Source: a virus. From it: a stretch of DNA of 50,477 nucleotides. Both the position numbers and the translations under genes were made by a program. Within the stretch, counting starts at the first letter, position 1; every line of letters starts with the position of its first letter. The DNA lies in IMG/VR virus record IMGVR_UViG_3300043469_002569, positions 1-50,477 of that record; one strand, written 5' to 3'. Positions 40,023 through 49,642 of the stretch are shown one piece after another. Below the pieces are notes generated by a model. That model saw only the letters and a program-made list of their open reading frames with translations, was not told where the DNA came from and did not search any database.

Positions 40023-40180
40023 GCGAGGAAACCAAAGACGGCTTCGGCCTCGACAAGGAACAGCGCCTTCTCGCCAAGCGCCTCGGCAAGGAAGAGGAGG
40101 AAGCGGAGCAGGCGGCCGGGCTGGAACCGCCGTTTCCCTACGTCATGACGAAGTTCGATGCCGCTTACTTCGAGCTGTGA
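40019..40180 (+). CDS. Small acidic tail-module protein
   Basis: A 53-aa product (MSEETKDGFGLDKEQRLLAKRLGKEEEEAEQAAGLEPPFPYVMTKF), with C-terminus DAAYFEL. Its stop is at the edge of the 29-bp direct repeat, so the end of the gene may have been remade by the insertion (the second copy has CGA in place of the TGA). It overlaps the upstream gene by 4 nt. Confidence 0.65.
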   Translation: MSEETKDGFGLDKEQRLLAKRLGKEEEEAEQAAGLEPPFPYVMTKFDAAYFEL

Positions 40181-40197
40181 GTTGACGCGGCGGGCAG
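40169..40197 (+). repeat. 29-bp direct repeat, left copy, at the edge of a cargo insert
   Basis: TTCGAGCTG(T)GAGTTGACGC... to 40197, matching 42612-42640 at 28 of 29 positions. It contains the stop of the 53-aa gene and a TTGACG box with no gene directly behind it. It marks the left end of a two-gene insert. Confidence 0.85.
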
Positions 40198-40336
40198 ACG
40201 CAAGAACTCAAACCGATACCCAGGGCATCAAAAACACGCATCTGGAATTTTGGCCTTTAAAATCTTCTGCAAATCCTGATAGTAGGTCGTCTGCCAAAAA
40301 AAATGACTCCAAAACGAGAGACCCGACTTTCACTCC
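40198..40336. other. Left non-coding part of the cargo insert
   Basis: A+T-richer stretch with no supported gene, containing an A-run (CAAAAAAAATGACTCC) around 40295-40310. A 21-codon ORF from ATG 40303 overlaps the first cargo gene in another frame. It probably holds the cargo promoter, but I cannot place one. Confidence 0.4.
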
Positions 40337-41002
40337 ATGAGAAGACGCTCCTCCAAGCCAAGCCCTGAGATTGCCGGGAAATCATCAAAAAAGGGCAATG
40401 GCTGTCGGCATGGGTTCACAGGAACCCCCAAAACCCTCGCGGGCTTGGTTGCTGAATACCAGGAATCTCAGAAATACGCCGAAAAGGGATGGAATCCGCT
40501 GAGGTCCTTGATGGAAGGCTATCGAGGACTAGCCGATCTTGAGACGGCCATCAAAAGCGCAACGCTTGCCGAGGATCTTGTGGGCAAATCCTACCGAAAA
40601 GAGGAAAACGGCAAAGTCAAACGCCATGGACACCAGCGTAGAATCAAGCGCTCTGTGCTCGAAAGTGCGAGACGAGTCCTTGCATCCAAATCCAACATCG
40701 AGAAGTTGAAATCCTGCAAGTCATTCGAAGAGATTTTCGAACTCGTAGCCCGCTGCTGCGATCAGATACCTGGTACAGGACCGCTCTACATTTACGACAC
40801 GGCTCTGCGAATCGGCGCGTTCTCAAAAAGATTGCCGAAGCAGGTGCATCTGCAAGCAGGTGCCCTGTTGGGTGCCCGAGCACTGGGTCTTGATGTGAAA
40901 AACTCCCCGCTTCCGTCGAGCGTATTCCCGAAACCTTTGCAAGGTCTTGTTCCTCATGAGATCGAGAGATTTTCTCTGCATCTACAAAGACCATCTAATT
41001 AA
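40337..41002 (+). CDS. Cargo protein 1, hypothetical
   Basis: A 221-aa protein from the 2.4-kb insert. The N-terminal 30 residues are very basic and low-complexity (MRRRSSKPSPEIAGKSSKKGNG). The middle (LAGLVAEYQESQKYAEKGWNPLRSLMEGYRGLADLETAIKSA) is helical. The C-terminal half, CDQIPGTGPLYIYDTALRIGAFSKRLPKQVHLQAGALLGARALGLDVK, has a hairpin-like I-P-G-T-G-P turn that recalls helix-hairpin-helix or DNA-glycosylase-like motifs. Function unknown. Lower G+C and no phage-module fit suggest acquisition. Confidence 0.65.
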   Translation: MRRRSSKPSPEIAGKSSKKGNGCRHGFTGTPKTLAGLVAEYQESQKYAEKGWNPLRSLMEGYRGLADLETAIKSATLAEDLVGKSYRKEENGKVKRHGHQRRIKRSVLESARRVLASKSNIEKLKSCKSFEEIFELVARCCDQIPGTGPLYIYDTALRIGAFSKRLPKQVHLQAGALLGARALGLDVKNSPLPSSVFPKPLQGLVPHEIERFSLHLQRPSN

Positions 41003-41043
41003 GGTGAAAATTTGATCAATTAAACACAAGCGAATCAAAAGCC

Positions 41044-42573
41044 ATGACCCAAGAATCAGTCAAAATCGAAGGACAGCCCGCCCAAAAGAAAAAAATGAAT
41101 GGCTGCTTGATGGCGACCATGATTTTCGTGATCGTGTGTATACTCGCGGTAGGTGGCTGCTTTCTTCTAGGGGGAGCCGCTCTCGTCGGCTCGGCAAAAA
41201 AGCAAGCAGAGGAAGAATCGGAAAAACTCAAATCTTTGCCAAATGCAAGTCCTTCAGGTCTTCAGCCTACAGGGGAACTTGCTGATCTTTTTAATTTGGG
41301 TTCCGACCACACGGACATTCAACGTAAAAACAAAGAGAAAGAAATCAAAGGACAGGTTGTGGACTGGACACTATCGGTTTATGAAGTCAGCAAATCTGGA
41401 GAAAAATACAGAATACAGACCAAATCGAGCATTGGCGGTTATGGCAATGAAGTCGCCGCATTTGTAGAGCTGACGGCTCAATCTCAGGAAGAAGTCACAT
41501 TCATCGAAGGACTTAAAACCAATGATAGATTTCGCTTTAAGGGATGCATTGCCGGGATAGGCATGATGAGGACCCTGGAGATCAAGCCCGCTATCCTGCT
41601 AAATGCCGACACTGCACCCTCAAGCACGGGTATGACAGCTACCGAAAGAAAGGTAGATCAGTCGTTGGAGCAGGGTGAGCGTCAATTAAATCACGAAGTT
41701 GAGCAGGCTCTCGCGATTGGGAAAGCCGTCCGTGACGCTAAAGACTCTGCTTCCGAAAAACCCGTTCCGAATGACGTAATTCCAGGTAATACGTTGAATG
41801 ATTTGCCTGCGGAGGAAGGCGCGAATGGGTCGATAGACAATGCTGCAATCGCTCAAGCTCGTCAGGAACTAGAACTTGAAAAAGCAAAACTTGAACGCGA
41901 GCGAATTGAGTTTGAGCGAGAAAAGCTCAGAATCCAAGCATCGTCAGTTCCTAGTCCGAGTGCAAGTGAACCAACAATCGAAGATGGAGAAGTTTTTGTA
42001 ACGTCCATCACAAAAAATGACATTCATAATTCAAAAGGAGTTCGAATCACTGATCCTGTTTTGGTTTTGATGCAGGATCGAGCTAATGTGCATCGTTTCG
42101 GAAATCCTGATGGTGATGATGTTGATCAGTTCTTCAGAGAGCCCGAAAATCGCGCTAAAATCAGATCTTATCTGGAGCGTGGTTCATTTCCTCAGGACGT
42201 GAAAAATTCGATTCTCATCGGCAAGGGGGAAAAATTTAGGGTGAGAATTTACAAAAATAACGTTGGCAAAAACTGTGTCGATGTTGGTTTTCAAATAAGC
42301 CAAAAGGATTCTTCCTCGATAGAACGAGAAGATCCTTTAGAACTTCCTAGTAAGGAAGCGGATCGTAATGTCGGTAGCGTCGATCTCTACGAAATCATCG
42401 ATTCCGAAAGCAACATCCGTGAAGGTCCTGGAACAAATTACCCCATCATCCGCAAATCACGAAAGGGCGAGGTAGGCGAGCATCAATCTGTCAAGATGGG
42501 CTGGATGAAACTTCAGTTCTCCGACGATTCAATGGGGTGGGTTCACGAGCAAAACGTTAAATCGAAGAATTAG
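41044..42573 (+). CDS. Cargo protein 2: membrane protein with OB-like, coiled-coil and SH3 domains
   Basis: A 509-aa protein. One transmembrane segment near 21-49 is followed by an OB-fold-like domain (about 95-185: EKEIKGQVVDWTLSVYEVSKSGEKYRIQTKSS...), a coiled coil (about 274-305, ARQELELEKAKLERERIEFEREK) and a C-terminal bacterial SH3 domain (about 447-509, DLYEIIDSESNIREGPGTNYPIIRKSRKGEVGEHQSVKMGWMKLQF). Such layouts are host-type envelope proteins rather than phage structural parts. Nearby 60-nt stretches drop to about 35% G+C (42001-42060), against the high-G+C phage backbone. It may protect the host envelope or exclude other phages; this is speculation. Confidence 0.75.
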   Translation: MTQESVKIEGQPAQKKKMNGCLMATMIFVIVCILAVGGCFLLGGAALVGSAKKQAEEESEKLKSLPNASPSGLQPTGELADLFNLGSDHTDIQRKNKEKEIKGQVVDWTLSVYEVSKSGEKYRIQTKSSIGGYGNEVAAFVELTAQSQEEVTFIEGLKTNDRFRFKGCIAGIGMMRTLEIKPAILLNADTAPSSTGMTATERKVDQSLEQGERQLNHEVEQALAIGKAVRDAKDSASEKPVPNDVIPGNTLNDLPAEEGANGSIDNAAIAQARQELELEKAKLERERIEFEREKLRIQASSVPSPSASEPTIEDGEVFVTSITKNDIHNSKGVRITDPVLVLMQDRANVHRFGNPDGDDVDQFFREPENRAKIRSYLERGSFPQDVKNSILIGKGEKFRVRIYKNNVGKNCVDVGFQISQKDSSSIEREDPLELPSKEADRNVGSVDLYEIIDSESNIREGPGTNYPIIRKSRKGEVGEHQSVKMGWMKLQFSDDSMGWVHEQNVKSKN

Positions 42574-42611
42574 TCGCAGGAGTGGCAAAATAGACTTTTT
42601 CACGATCACAT

Positions 42612-42640
42612 TTCGAGCTGCGAGTTGACGCGGCGGGCAG
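42612..42640 (+). repeat. 29-bp direct repeat, right copy
   Basis: Matches 40169-40197 with a single difference (CGA for TGA). Here the TTGACG box (42625-42630) is followed by a real start codon at 42656, so this is probably the original context. Confidence 0.85.
42625..42630 (+). promoter_or_regulatory. TTGAC start-associated box (TTGACG)
   Basis: 25 nt upstream of ATG 42656; GGGG-CAGCACAT-CCCC lies between. Duplicated at 40182-40187 by the direct repeat. Confidence 0.45.
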
Positions 42641-42655
42641 GGGCAGCACATCCCC

Positions 42656-45007
42656 ATGCAGGCCACCGTTTACGCCAATCTCACCACTCGCAGGCTGACC
42701 ACGACGCTTGGCGGCAGCGCGGTTTCGTTCCCTGCGTTCGTCCAGGGCGACAAGGTGCGCATCGGCCTGCGTTTCGCTGAATCGCTCGAAGGTTCGCCCA
42801 TCGAGGTCCAGAAAATCGTCACCCACATTCGCGCCTCTATTGGGTTTGTGGATGTCCGCCCGACGACTGGCTTTTTTGTGCTGCGAGTGGACGGTCAAAA
42901 CACTGCGTCGATCCCACACGACGCCACGGCGGGCGCTGTGCAAACCGCTCTCGCCGCCATCGGATTGGATGACGCGGTGGTTGGCAAACAGGATGGCTCG
43001 TGGATCATTTCCACCGGCCTGCAGGAAATCGCGCTGTCCGGATACTCTGTCGGGGGACTGCTTTCCGAATTGCGGCCCGTTTCGTTCGTGAGGGTGCGCT
43101 CAATCCAAGTGGCCGGACAATACCGCCACGAGGTCCGGCTCGTGCAGGCACCGCTGGCATCCACCGCGAGCTTCGACTTGATCGTGCCACCCGCGCCCAC
43201 CGTGAGCGAGGTACAAGCAGGCGGAGCATCGGCCACCACGCTGTGGCCCGAAATCCAGGCACTCAAAATCCAGCCGACCTTCAAAGGCACCTATCAGTTA
43301 CGTCGTGGGTTCAAGAAGACCCGCGAATTGTCCGTGGATGACGGACCCGACGAAATTCAAGACGCGCTATCGGTTCTCGCCGACGACGAGGGATCGTTCT
43401 CGGTCAGCAACCCGGCGACCAACATCGCCCACATCACCTTCAACGGCTCGATGGCCGGCATTGATCAGGAGTTGATCGAAGTCGCAGTGTTTTCCGCGCC
43501 GCCGGGTGATCCGACCATCATTCTCGATCTCAACACCGCCGAGATCGCCGCCGCACTGCGCGGTGCCGCAGAGTTAAAGCCAGAGTTGGAAATTGAAGTC
43601 ACGGTTCAGGACGAAAACGATCCGGCAAAGACCTACACGCTCACTCCGTTCCGCGCACCGATCTCGTTGATTCGCGAGCTCAACTGGGAGGGACTCGAAA
43701 CAGCCGCCAACATCGACTGGCTACGCCCGCCATACGGCAGAACCTACGTGCCGTTCACGCCCGACCAGATCATCACCGGCTCGCAGCACTACGTCGCGCC
43801 CGTCGGAGACGGTGTGAACTCGGACTTCACCATCAGTCACAACCTCGGCACCCGTGACCTGCATGTCACCGTCCGTCAGAACGGCGGCAACCGCGCCATC
43901 GTCGAACCGCTGGCCGTCACGCTCGATGGCGAGGACGATCTCAGCATCACGTTTGCCGAACCGCCTGCGGTGAACGGCTACGTCGTCATCATCTCCACCG
44001 CAGGCCCAGTTTCGGCATTCCAGACGCACGGCCACACGATTGCCCAAATCGAAGGACTGCAACTGATCCTCGATGACTTAGGCGGGCGGGTCGAAGACCT
44101 TGAAGCGTTCATTCCGACCTCTCTGCCTGGTGTCTCTGGAGCCGAGCAAACCGTGATTGCCGCGTGGGAACTGCCGGAAATCTTCGAGGTGTTTCCGACG
44201 CGCCAGAAGATCGAGGCAAAGGACGTGCCGTCGATCAAACCCGCCGACCTTCCGCGAGTGGGCGGCCTGCTACCCGCCGTGCATGTCGATCCTCTCGTCT
44301 TTACCACGGCCAACGTCCTGCCGACCTCACCAGCGACAGGTGTGATTTATCAATACACCAACGCCGCCGTGCCACTGGTGATCCCCGGCTATCTCGGCCG
44401 CCGCTCGACCAAGCTCAACGCCCCGGGATTCTTCGCATGGGACGGACGCGGATTCTATCAGGTCGAACAGCTCATCACCGGCGAGAAGGTGTACTACCCA
44501 TCGGACTTTTCCCGCGAGCTGTTCCGGATTCACGTCAACGGCAAGCAACTGCGGATCGGCAAACAGCTTTCGCTCGATTTTTCGTTCGTCGCCGCCGTCT
44601 TCAACTCAAACACCCTGGTGCATTGGGGCGTGGCCATCGACATCGGCCTGCCATCGGGCAATCCACCAAGCCCGAGCAACATCGCGGATGTCACGTTCCT
44701 GCCGCCGTCGCTCGATCACAGCTTCATGCTCACAAGCATTCCTTCCTCGCATGGATTCGGCCTGCGCGTCGTTCGCAAGATTGTCGATGCGGTCGATACC
44801 TGCGTCGTGGATCGCGTGATCTACGGAGCCACGGAAGCCACGCCAACCACGATGACCACCGCAAACTTCATCGTCCGGGGCCGCCTTGTCCGCTTCGACA
44901 CCGGCGACCACCAGACCGATCCCCGCGGACTCGTCGCATTCAACGGCCTCAAGGCGACCCTCACCGGCGAAGAACCAGACAGTCTCGGCAAAGCAACCAT
45001 CCAATAA
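42656..45007 (+). CDS. Large tail-tip / fibre-like protein
   Basis: A 783-aa protein (MQATVYANLTTRRLTTTLGGSAVSFPAFVQGDKVRIGLRFAESLEG). The first 350 residues are repeated beta-type units (GTYQLRRGFKKTRELSVDDGPDEIQDALSVLADDEGSFSVSN). A central module near 380-450 is IgG-like or carbohydrate-binding-like (VGDGVNSDFTISHNLGTRDLHVTVRQNGG). A Pro-Gly linker and a C-terminal domain with GYLGRRSTKLNAPGFFAWDGRGFYQVEQLITGEKVYY follow. It likely forms the tip or fibre contacting the host. No enzyme motif seen. Confidence 0.72.
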   Translation: MQATVYANLTTRRLTTTLGGSAVSFPAFVQGDKVRIGLRFAESLEGSPIEVQKIVTHIRASIGFVDVRPTTGFFVLRVDGQNTASIPHDATAGAVQTALAAIGLDDAVVGKQDGSWIISTGLQEIALSGYSVGGLLSELRPVSFVRVRSIQVAGQYRHEVRLVQAPLASTASFDLIVPPAPTVSEVQAGGASATTLWPEIQALKIQPTFKGTYQLRRGFKKTRELSVDDGPDEIQDALSVLADDEGSFSVSNPATNIAHITFNGSMAGIDQELIEVAVFSAPPGDPTIILDLNTAEIAAALRGAAELKPELEIEVTVQDENDPAKTYTLTPFRAPISLIRELNWEGLETAANIDWLRPPYGRTYVPFTPDQIITGSQHYVAPVGDGVNSDFTISHNLGTRDLHVTVRQNGGNRAIVEPLAVTLDGEDDLSITFAEPPAVNGYVVIISTAGPVSAFQTHGHTIAQIEGLQLILDDLGGRVEDLEAFIPTSLPGVSGAEQTVIAAWELPEIFEVFPTRQKIEAKDVPSIKPADLPRVGGLLPAVHVDPLVFTTANVLPTSPATGVIYQYTNAAVPLVIPGYLGRRSTKLNAPGFFAWDGRGFYQVEQLITGEKVYYPSDFSRELFRIHVNGKQLRIGKQLSLDFSFVAAVFNSNTLVHWGVAIDIGLPSGNPPSPSNIADVTFLPPSLDHSFMLTSIPSSHGFGLRVVRKIVDAVDTCVVDRVIYGATEATPTTMTTANFIVRGRLVRFDTGDHQTDPRGLVAFNGLKATLTGEEPDSLGKATIQ

Positions 45008-45016
45008 CCAACCACC

Positions 45017-45763
45017 ATGGCCATCCCCGTCATTTCCAGCACCACCTCTGTCCTCGGCTACCGCAAGGGCCAGTATTTCGAATATCAGATGCAGGCGACC
45101 AACACGCCGATATCATGGACTGCGAACGGTCTGCCATCCGGCATGGTGATCAGTTCGTCCGGACTCATCAACGGAGCGGCGACCGCAGCGGGCGTCTATC
45201 TCGTGAAAGTCATCGCGACGAACGGCGACGGTCCTTCGGCTCCTCTGGAGGTGGCCATGGGCATCGAGGACACCAACTTCAACGACGGCATCGGCATCGA
45301 GGTGAACATCGACCTGCGGTCCGGCGCGGTTTCAGTCCCCGGCATCGCACCTTCATCGTCGCAGGCCAGCCAGGCGGTCATGTTCCTCAAATATGGCGAC
45401 AAGGTGTTCCTCGACATCGGATTCCTCAAGGGGGAGGAACTGCAGACGATGGCGATGGCGTCCATCGTCATGAACATCCGCGAGTTCGACGGCGAAACAG
45501 TGCTGGTCCAGAGCAATGGCGGCATCGAGATCATCGGCACCAGCGACCGCCCGCGCTACCGCATCCTGGTCGATCTCGAAACGCCGGATCTCGTCAACGC
45601 GCTGGGCAACTATCAGGGCGACTATCAGACGACCTTCGACGCCATCGCCGAAATCGAATGGCGCGTGGACTACCTGGAACCGGGCGCGCTGTCCGACGAA
45701 GTCATCCGCTCGTCCAAAACCTTCCGCATCGCCATCGACCGCGACCTCGTCCCGAACCCATGA
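45017..45763 (+). CDS. Tail protein with Ig-like domain
   Basis: A 248-aa protein. Residues 1-80 match the putative Ig (He_PIG) pattern: ISSTTSVLGYRKGQYFEYQMQATNTPISWTANGLPSGMVISSSGLINGAATAAGVYLVKVIATNGDG. The remaining part is beta-rich (VNIDLRSGAVSVPGIAPSSS...YGDKVFLDIGFLKGEELQ). Such domains bind carbohydrate or stabilise fibres. It overlaps the following gene by 4 nt. Confidence 0.8.
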   Translation: MAIPVISSTTSVLGYRKGQYFEYQMQATNTPISWTANGLPSGMVISSSGLINGAATAAGVYLVKVIATNGDGPSAPLEVAMGIEDTNFNDGIGIEVNIDLRSGAVSVPGIAPSSSQASQAVMFLKYGDKVFLDIGFLKGEELQTMAMASIVMNIREFDGETVLVQSNGGIEIIGTSDRPRYRILVDLETPDLVNALGNYQGDYQTTFDAIAEIEWRVDYLEPGALSDEVIRSSKTFRIAIDRDLVPNP

Positions 45764-46190
45764 TCTACGGCTCTGGCATGATCTGGCCACTGGCCACCGA
45801 ATACGCCCGTCGCGGGTGGGCGGTGCGACGTGCCGGGTGGGATGATCTTGAGTTGTTCGGCGACACGGGCCGCGCCTTGCGGTGGGTCGTCTATCAGAAC
45901 GCGTTGTTCTGGTTGCTCTACCGGCAAGTTGGCACCGGAAACAAAGTCACGCGGGTCATTCGCAACACGGATTTCGGAGTGGAGGATTTCTATGCCGAGG
46001 ATTGGACCGTGCTTTCACCAACCTGTTATGACGCGGTGAACATCACGGGGGCCGACCTCTACCAGCAGGGCAAGAAACGGTATCCGCGCCCGATTGATGT
46101 CACCCCCGTGGTCGATCCGCGCAACCCGAACTCGAAGTATGGCGCGTGCCCGGTCGTCCCGCTTTATGACTCTATCCGGAGGGTTTCACC

Positions 46191-46194
<4 letters not shown>
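45760..46194 (+). CDS. Tad2/DUF2829-like domain protein, copy 1
   Basis: A 144-aa protein. MIWPLATEYARRGWAVRRAGW (about 7-27) and VIRNTDFGVEDFYAEDWTVL (about 68-87) resemble the A-L-x(n)-G-x-x-V-x-R-x-G-W and AEDW-V ends of DUF2829, the fold of the Thoeris anti-defence protein Tad2. The rest (NITGADLYQQGKKRYPRPIDVTPVVDPRNPNSKYGACPVVPLYDSIRR) is a tail. Tandem with a second copy. Similarity is by eye, so anti-defence is a hypothesis; a structural role is equally possible. Confidence 0.6.
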
Positions 46195-47863
<1,669 letters not shown>

Positions 47864-47864
<1 letters not shown>

Positions 47865-48421
47865 TGAACAAGAAAGACCTCATCCCCTCGTGCCTCCAGG
47901 CGTTTCAGGACAATCCGCAGTTTCGCGTTTCGCTGAAATCGGCCATGCCGGTGAAATCGCACGAGGCATTCAACGCGGTGCAACGCGAAGGAATATTCCT
48001 ACCCAACGGCATGATGTCGCAGGCAGGGCACGCATTCATCAAGCAACTCAACTCGGCCTTGCCCATCGTTGAAGCGACACTCGCAGCGCTCGGTGAACCT
48101 GCGATCAGTGCCCGTGCCTCGGGCTATCGAAACGGGGTGGAGGCGAGGAAGTCGGCGCATGCCGAGACCCGCCAACCGGCGACACCGGGTTTGCTCAAGA
48201 GGGCCGGCAGCCTGGCCAAGGCGATTGGAGCGGAAACCAAGGCGATGGTTCAAGGGCAGCCGACTCTCACCACAGAAAAAGTGGCGGCGCGTCTCGCGGC
48301 ATGCGCATCATGCGACCAACTGCGGTCAAACCGGGCCTGCGCCAAGTGCGGGTGCTTCGTTGATGCCAAGGCGCGGTTCAGATCCCAGAACTGCCCGCTG
48401 CTAAAATGGCCGGTCAAGTGA
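47864..48421 (+). CDS. Tail-module protein with C-terminal Cys cluster
   Basis: A 185-aa protein starting at ATG 47864 (MNKKDLIPSCLQAFQDNPQFRVSLKSAMPVKSHEAFNAVQREGIFLPNG). Helical, with C-terminal CASCDQLRSNRACAKCGCFVDAKARFRSQNCPLLKWPVK, a probable zinc ribbon. It overlaps the previous gene by 1 nt. It may be a tail-fibre partner. Family not recognised. Confidence 0.7.
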
Positions 48422-48426
48422 TCCGG

Positions 48427-48432
48427 TTGACA
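48427..48432 (+). promoter_or_regulatory. TTGAC start-associated box (TTGACA)
   Basis: 7 nt upstream of ATG 48440, tail fibre gene; CACGC-ATGG-GCGTG places the start codon in the loop. Confidence 0.45.
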
Positions 48433-48439
48433 GGCACGC

Positions 48440-49630
48440 ATGGGCGTGAAGCTCCACGTCGATCTTGAGACCCTCCAACTCATCCAGGGACCCGGCCAGC
48501 GCAGCGCGGTTGCCGCCTTGCGCTTCAAACGTGGCGATGCCGCTCGGCTTCAGGTGGTGTTCCTCGAAAACGGCCTGACGCCAGTCGCGATTGGCAATTC
48601 CAACGCTCTGGAAATCCAAATCGGGATCAAGCCGCGCAATCAGTTCGATCGCTCTTATCTCGCGCACACCGCGGACTGGTCGATGCCATCGGAGGGCGAC
48701 GACACACCTGCCTACGAATGCGCTCTCGGTTTCAACACGCTGCAACTCAACTCGGCACTCAACCTCGGTTCCGCGACCGCCACCGAGCTTTCCGAGATCA
48801 CGCTCATGGGCGAAATCACCTGGCGGGAGGGCAGCGCGGAGCCGACCAGCACCCGCACCTTCCTCGTGATCGTCGAGAATGACGTGAATCGAGGGGACGA
48901 GGGAGTTCCTGATTCCGCCGAGCCCGCCTATCCGGTACCGGAGGGGATTGAGCTTGTCGCCCGCAAGGGCGTCGCGAACGGGTATGCCGGTCTGGATTCC
49001 GGCGGCAAGGTGCCCGCCGCCCAACTCGCCATCACCGCCGCCTCAATCTCGGATTCGACCACGACCGGCCGTGCGCTCATCAAGGCGACTTCCGCTGCAT
49101 CGGCCCGCAGCACCATCGGCGCGATGGCCAACCCGTCGCTCAGCGGGGCACCGCTCCACGGGCTGAACCAGTCAGGATCGTGGGTGGGCATCACCCAGGG
49201 GCAGCGTGCCGTGTTGTATTCGCCCTACGACTACGCCTCCTATCCGCTGCCGCAGTTCTTCAAAGGGCTGGCGCTCTACGTCCTCGCCCCGACGTATTCC
49301 TGGTATGGCTACACGCTCGCCGACCTCGTGAGCTACATGGAGTCTTACCACGGTGGGTCCGCGTTCTGGGGGCAGGTGCTAACCCAAGGAACCGGCGAAT
49401 GGACCATCCCCGGATTCGCGGTCCTGAACCTCAACGGCAGCTCGCCGATCCCGGTTGGGGCGCTTTTTTCTTGGCCCATCCTCACCAGCCAACCCGGCCG
49501 CCAGAATCCCGGCTCCGAGGTCTATCTCGACCCGAACGGCATGGCGACCTTGCGATTCCTCAACACGGGCATCGTCTCGATCCACGGCGACCTGAGCACC
49601 ACGGGAGGCGGCGGCTACGGCTCCTACTGA
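48440..49630 (+). CDS. Tail fibre / receptor-binding protein
   Basis: A 396-aa protein (MGVKLHVDLETLQLIQGPGQRSAVAALRFKRGDAARLQVVFLENG). The middle region GYAGLDSGGKVPAAQLAITAASISDSTTTGRALIKATSAASARSTIGAMANPSL is a fibre-shaft pattern (VPAAQL...ATSAASARSTIGA). The C-terminus has LFSWPILTSQPGRQNPGSEVYLDPNGMATLRFLNTG and a Gly-rich end. Start ATG 48440 is 7 nt after TTGACA and lies in the loop of CACGC-ATGG-GCGTG. Confidence 0.75.
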   Translation: MGVKLHVDLETLQLIQGPGQRSAVAALRFKRGDAARLQVVFLENGLTPVAIGNSNALEIQIGIKPRNQFDRSYLAHTADWSMPSEGDDTPAYECALGFNTLQLNSALNLGSATATELSEITLMGEITWREGSAEPTSTRTFLVIVENDVNRGDEGVPDSAEPAYPVPEGIELVARKGVANGYAGLDSGGKVPAAQLAITAASISDSTTTGRALIKATSAASARSTIGAMANPSLSGAPLHGLNQSGSWVGITQGQRAVLYSPYDYASYPLPQFFKGLALYVLAPTYSWYGYTLADLVSYMESYHGGSAFWGQVLTQGTGEWTIPGFAVLNLNGSSPIPVGALFSWPILTSQPGRQNPGSEVYLDPNGMATLRFLNTGIVSIHGDLSTTGGGGYGSY

Positions 49631-49642
49631 TCACTTCGAACC

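Noticed and set aside
44164-45759. Upstream extension of the 45760 gene to 44164
   Set aside because: It is a shadow in another frame of the 783-aa and Ig-domain genes; the Tad2-like domain begins after ATG 45760.
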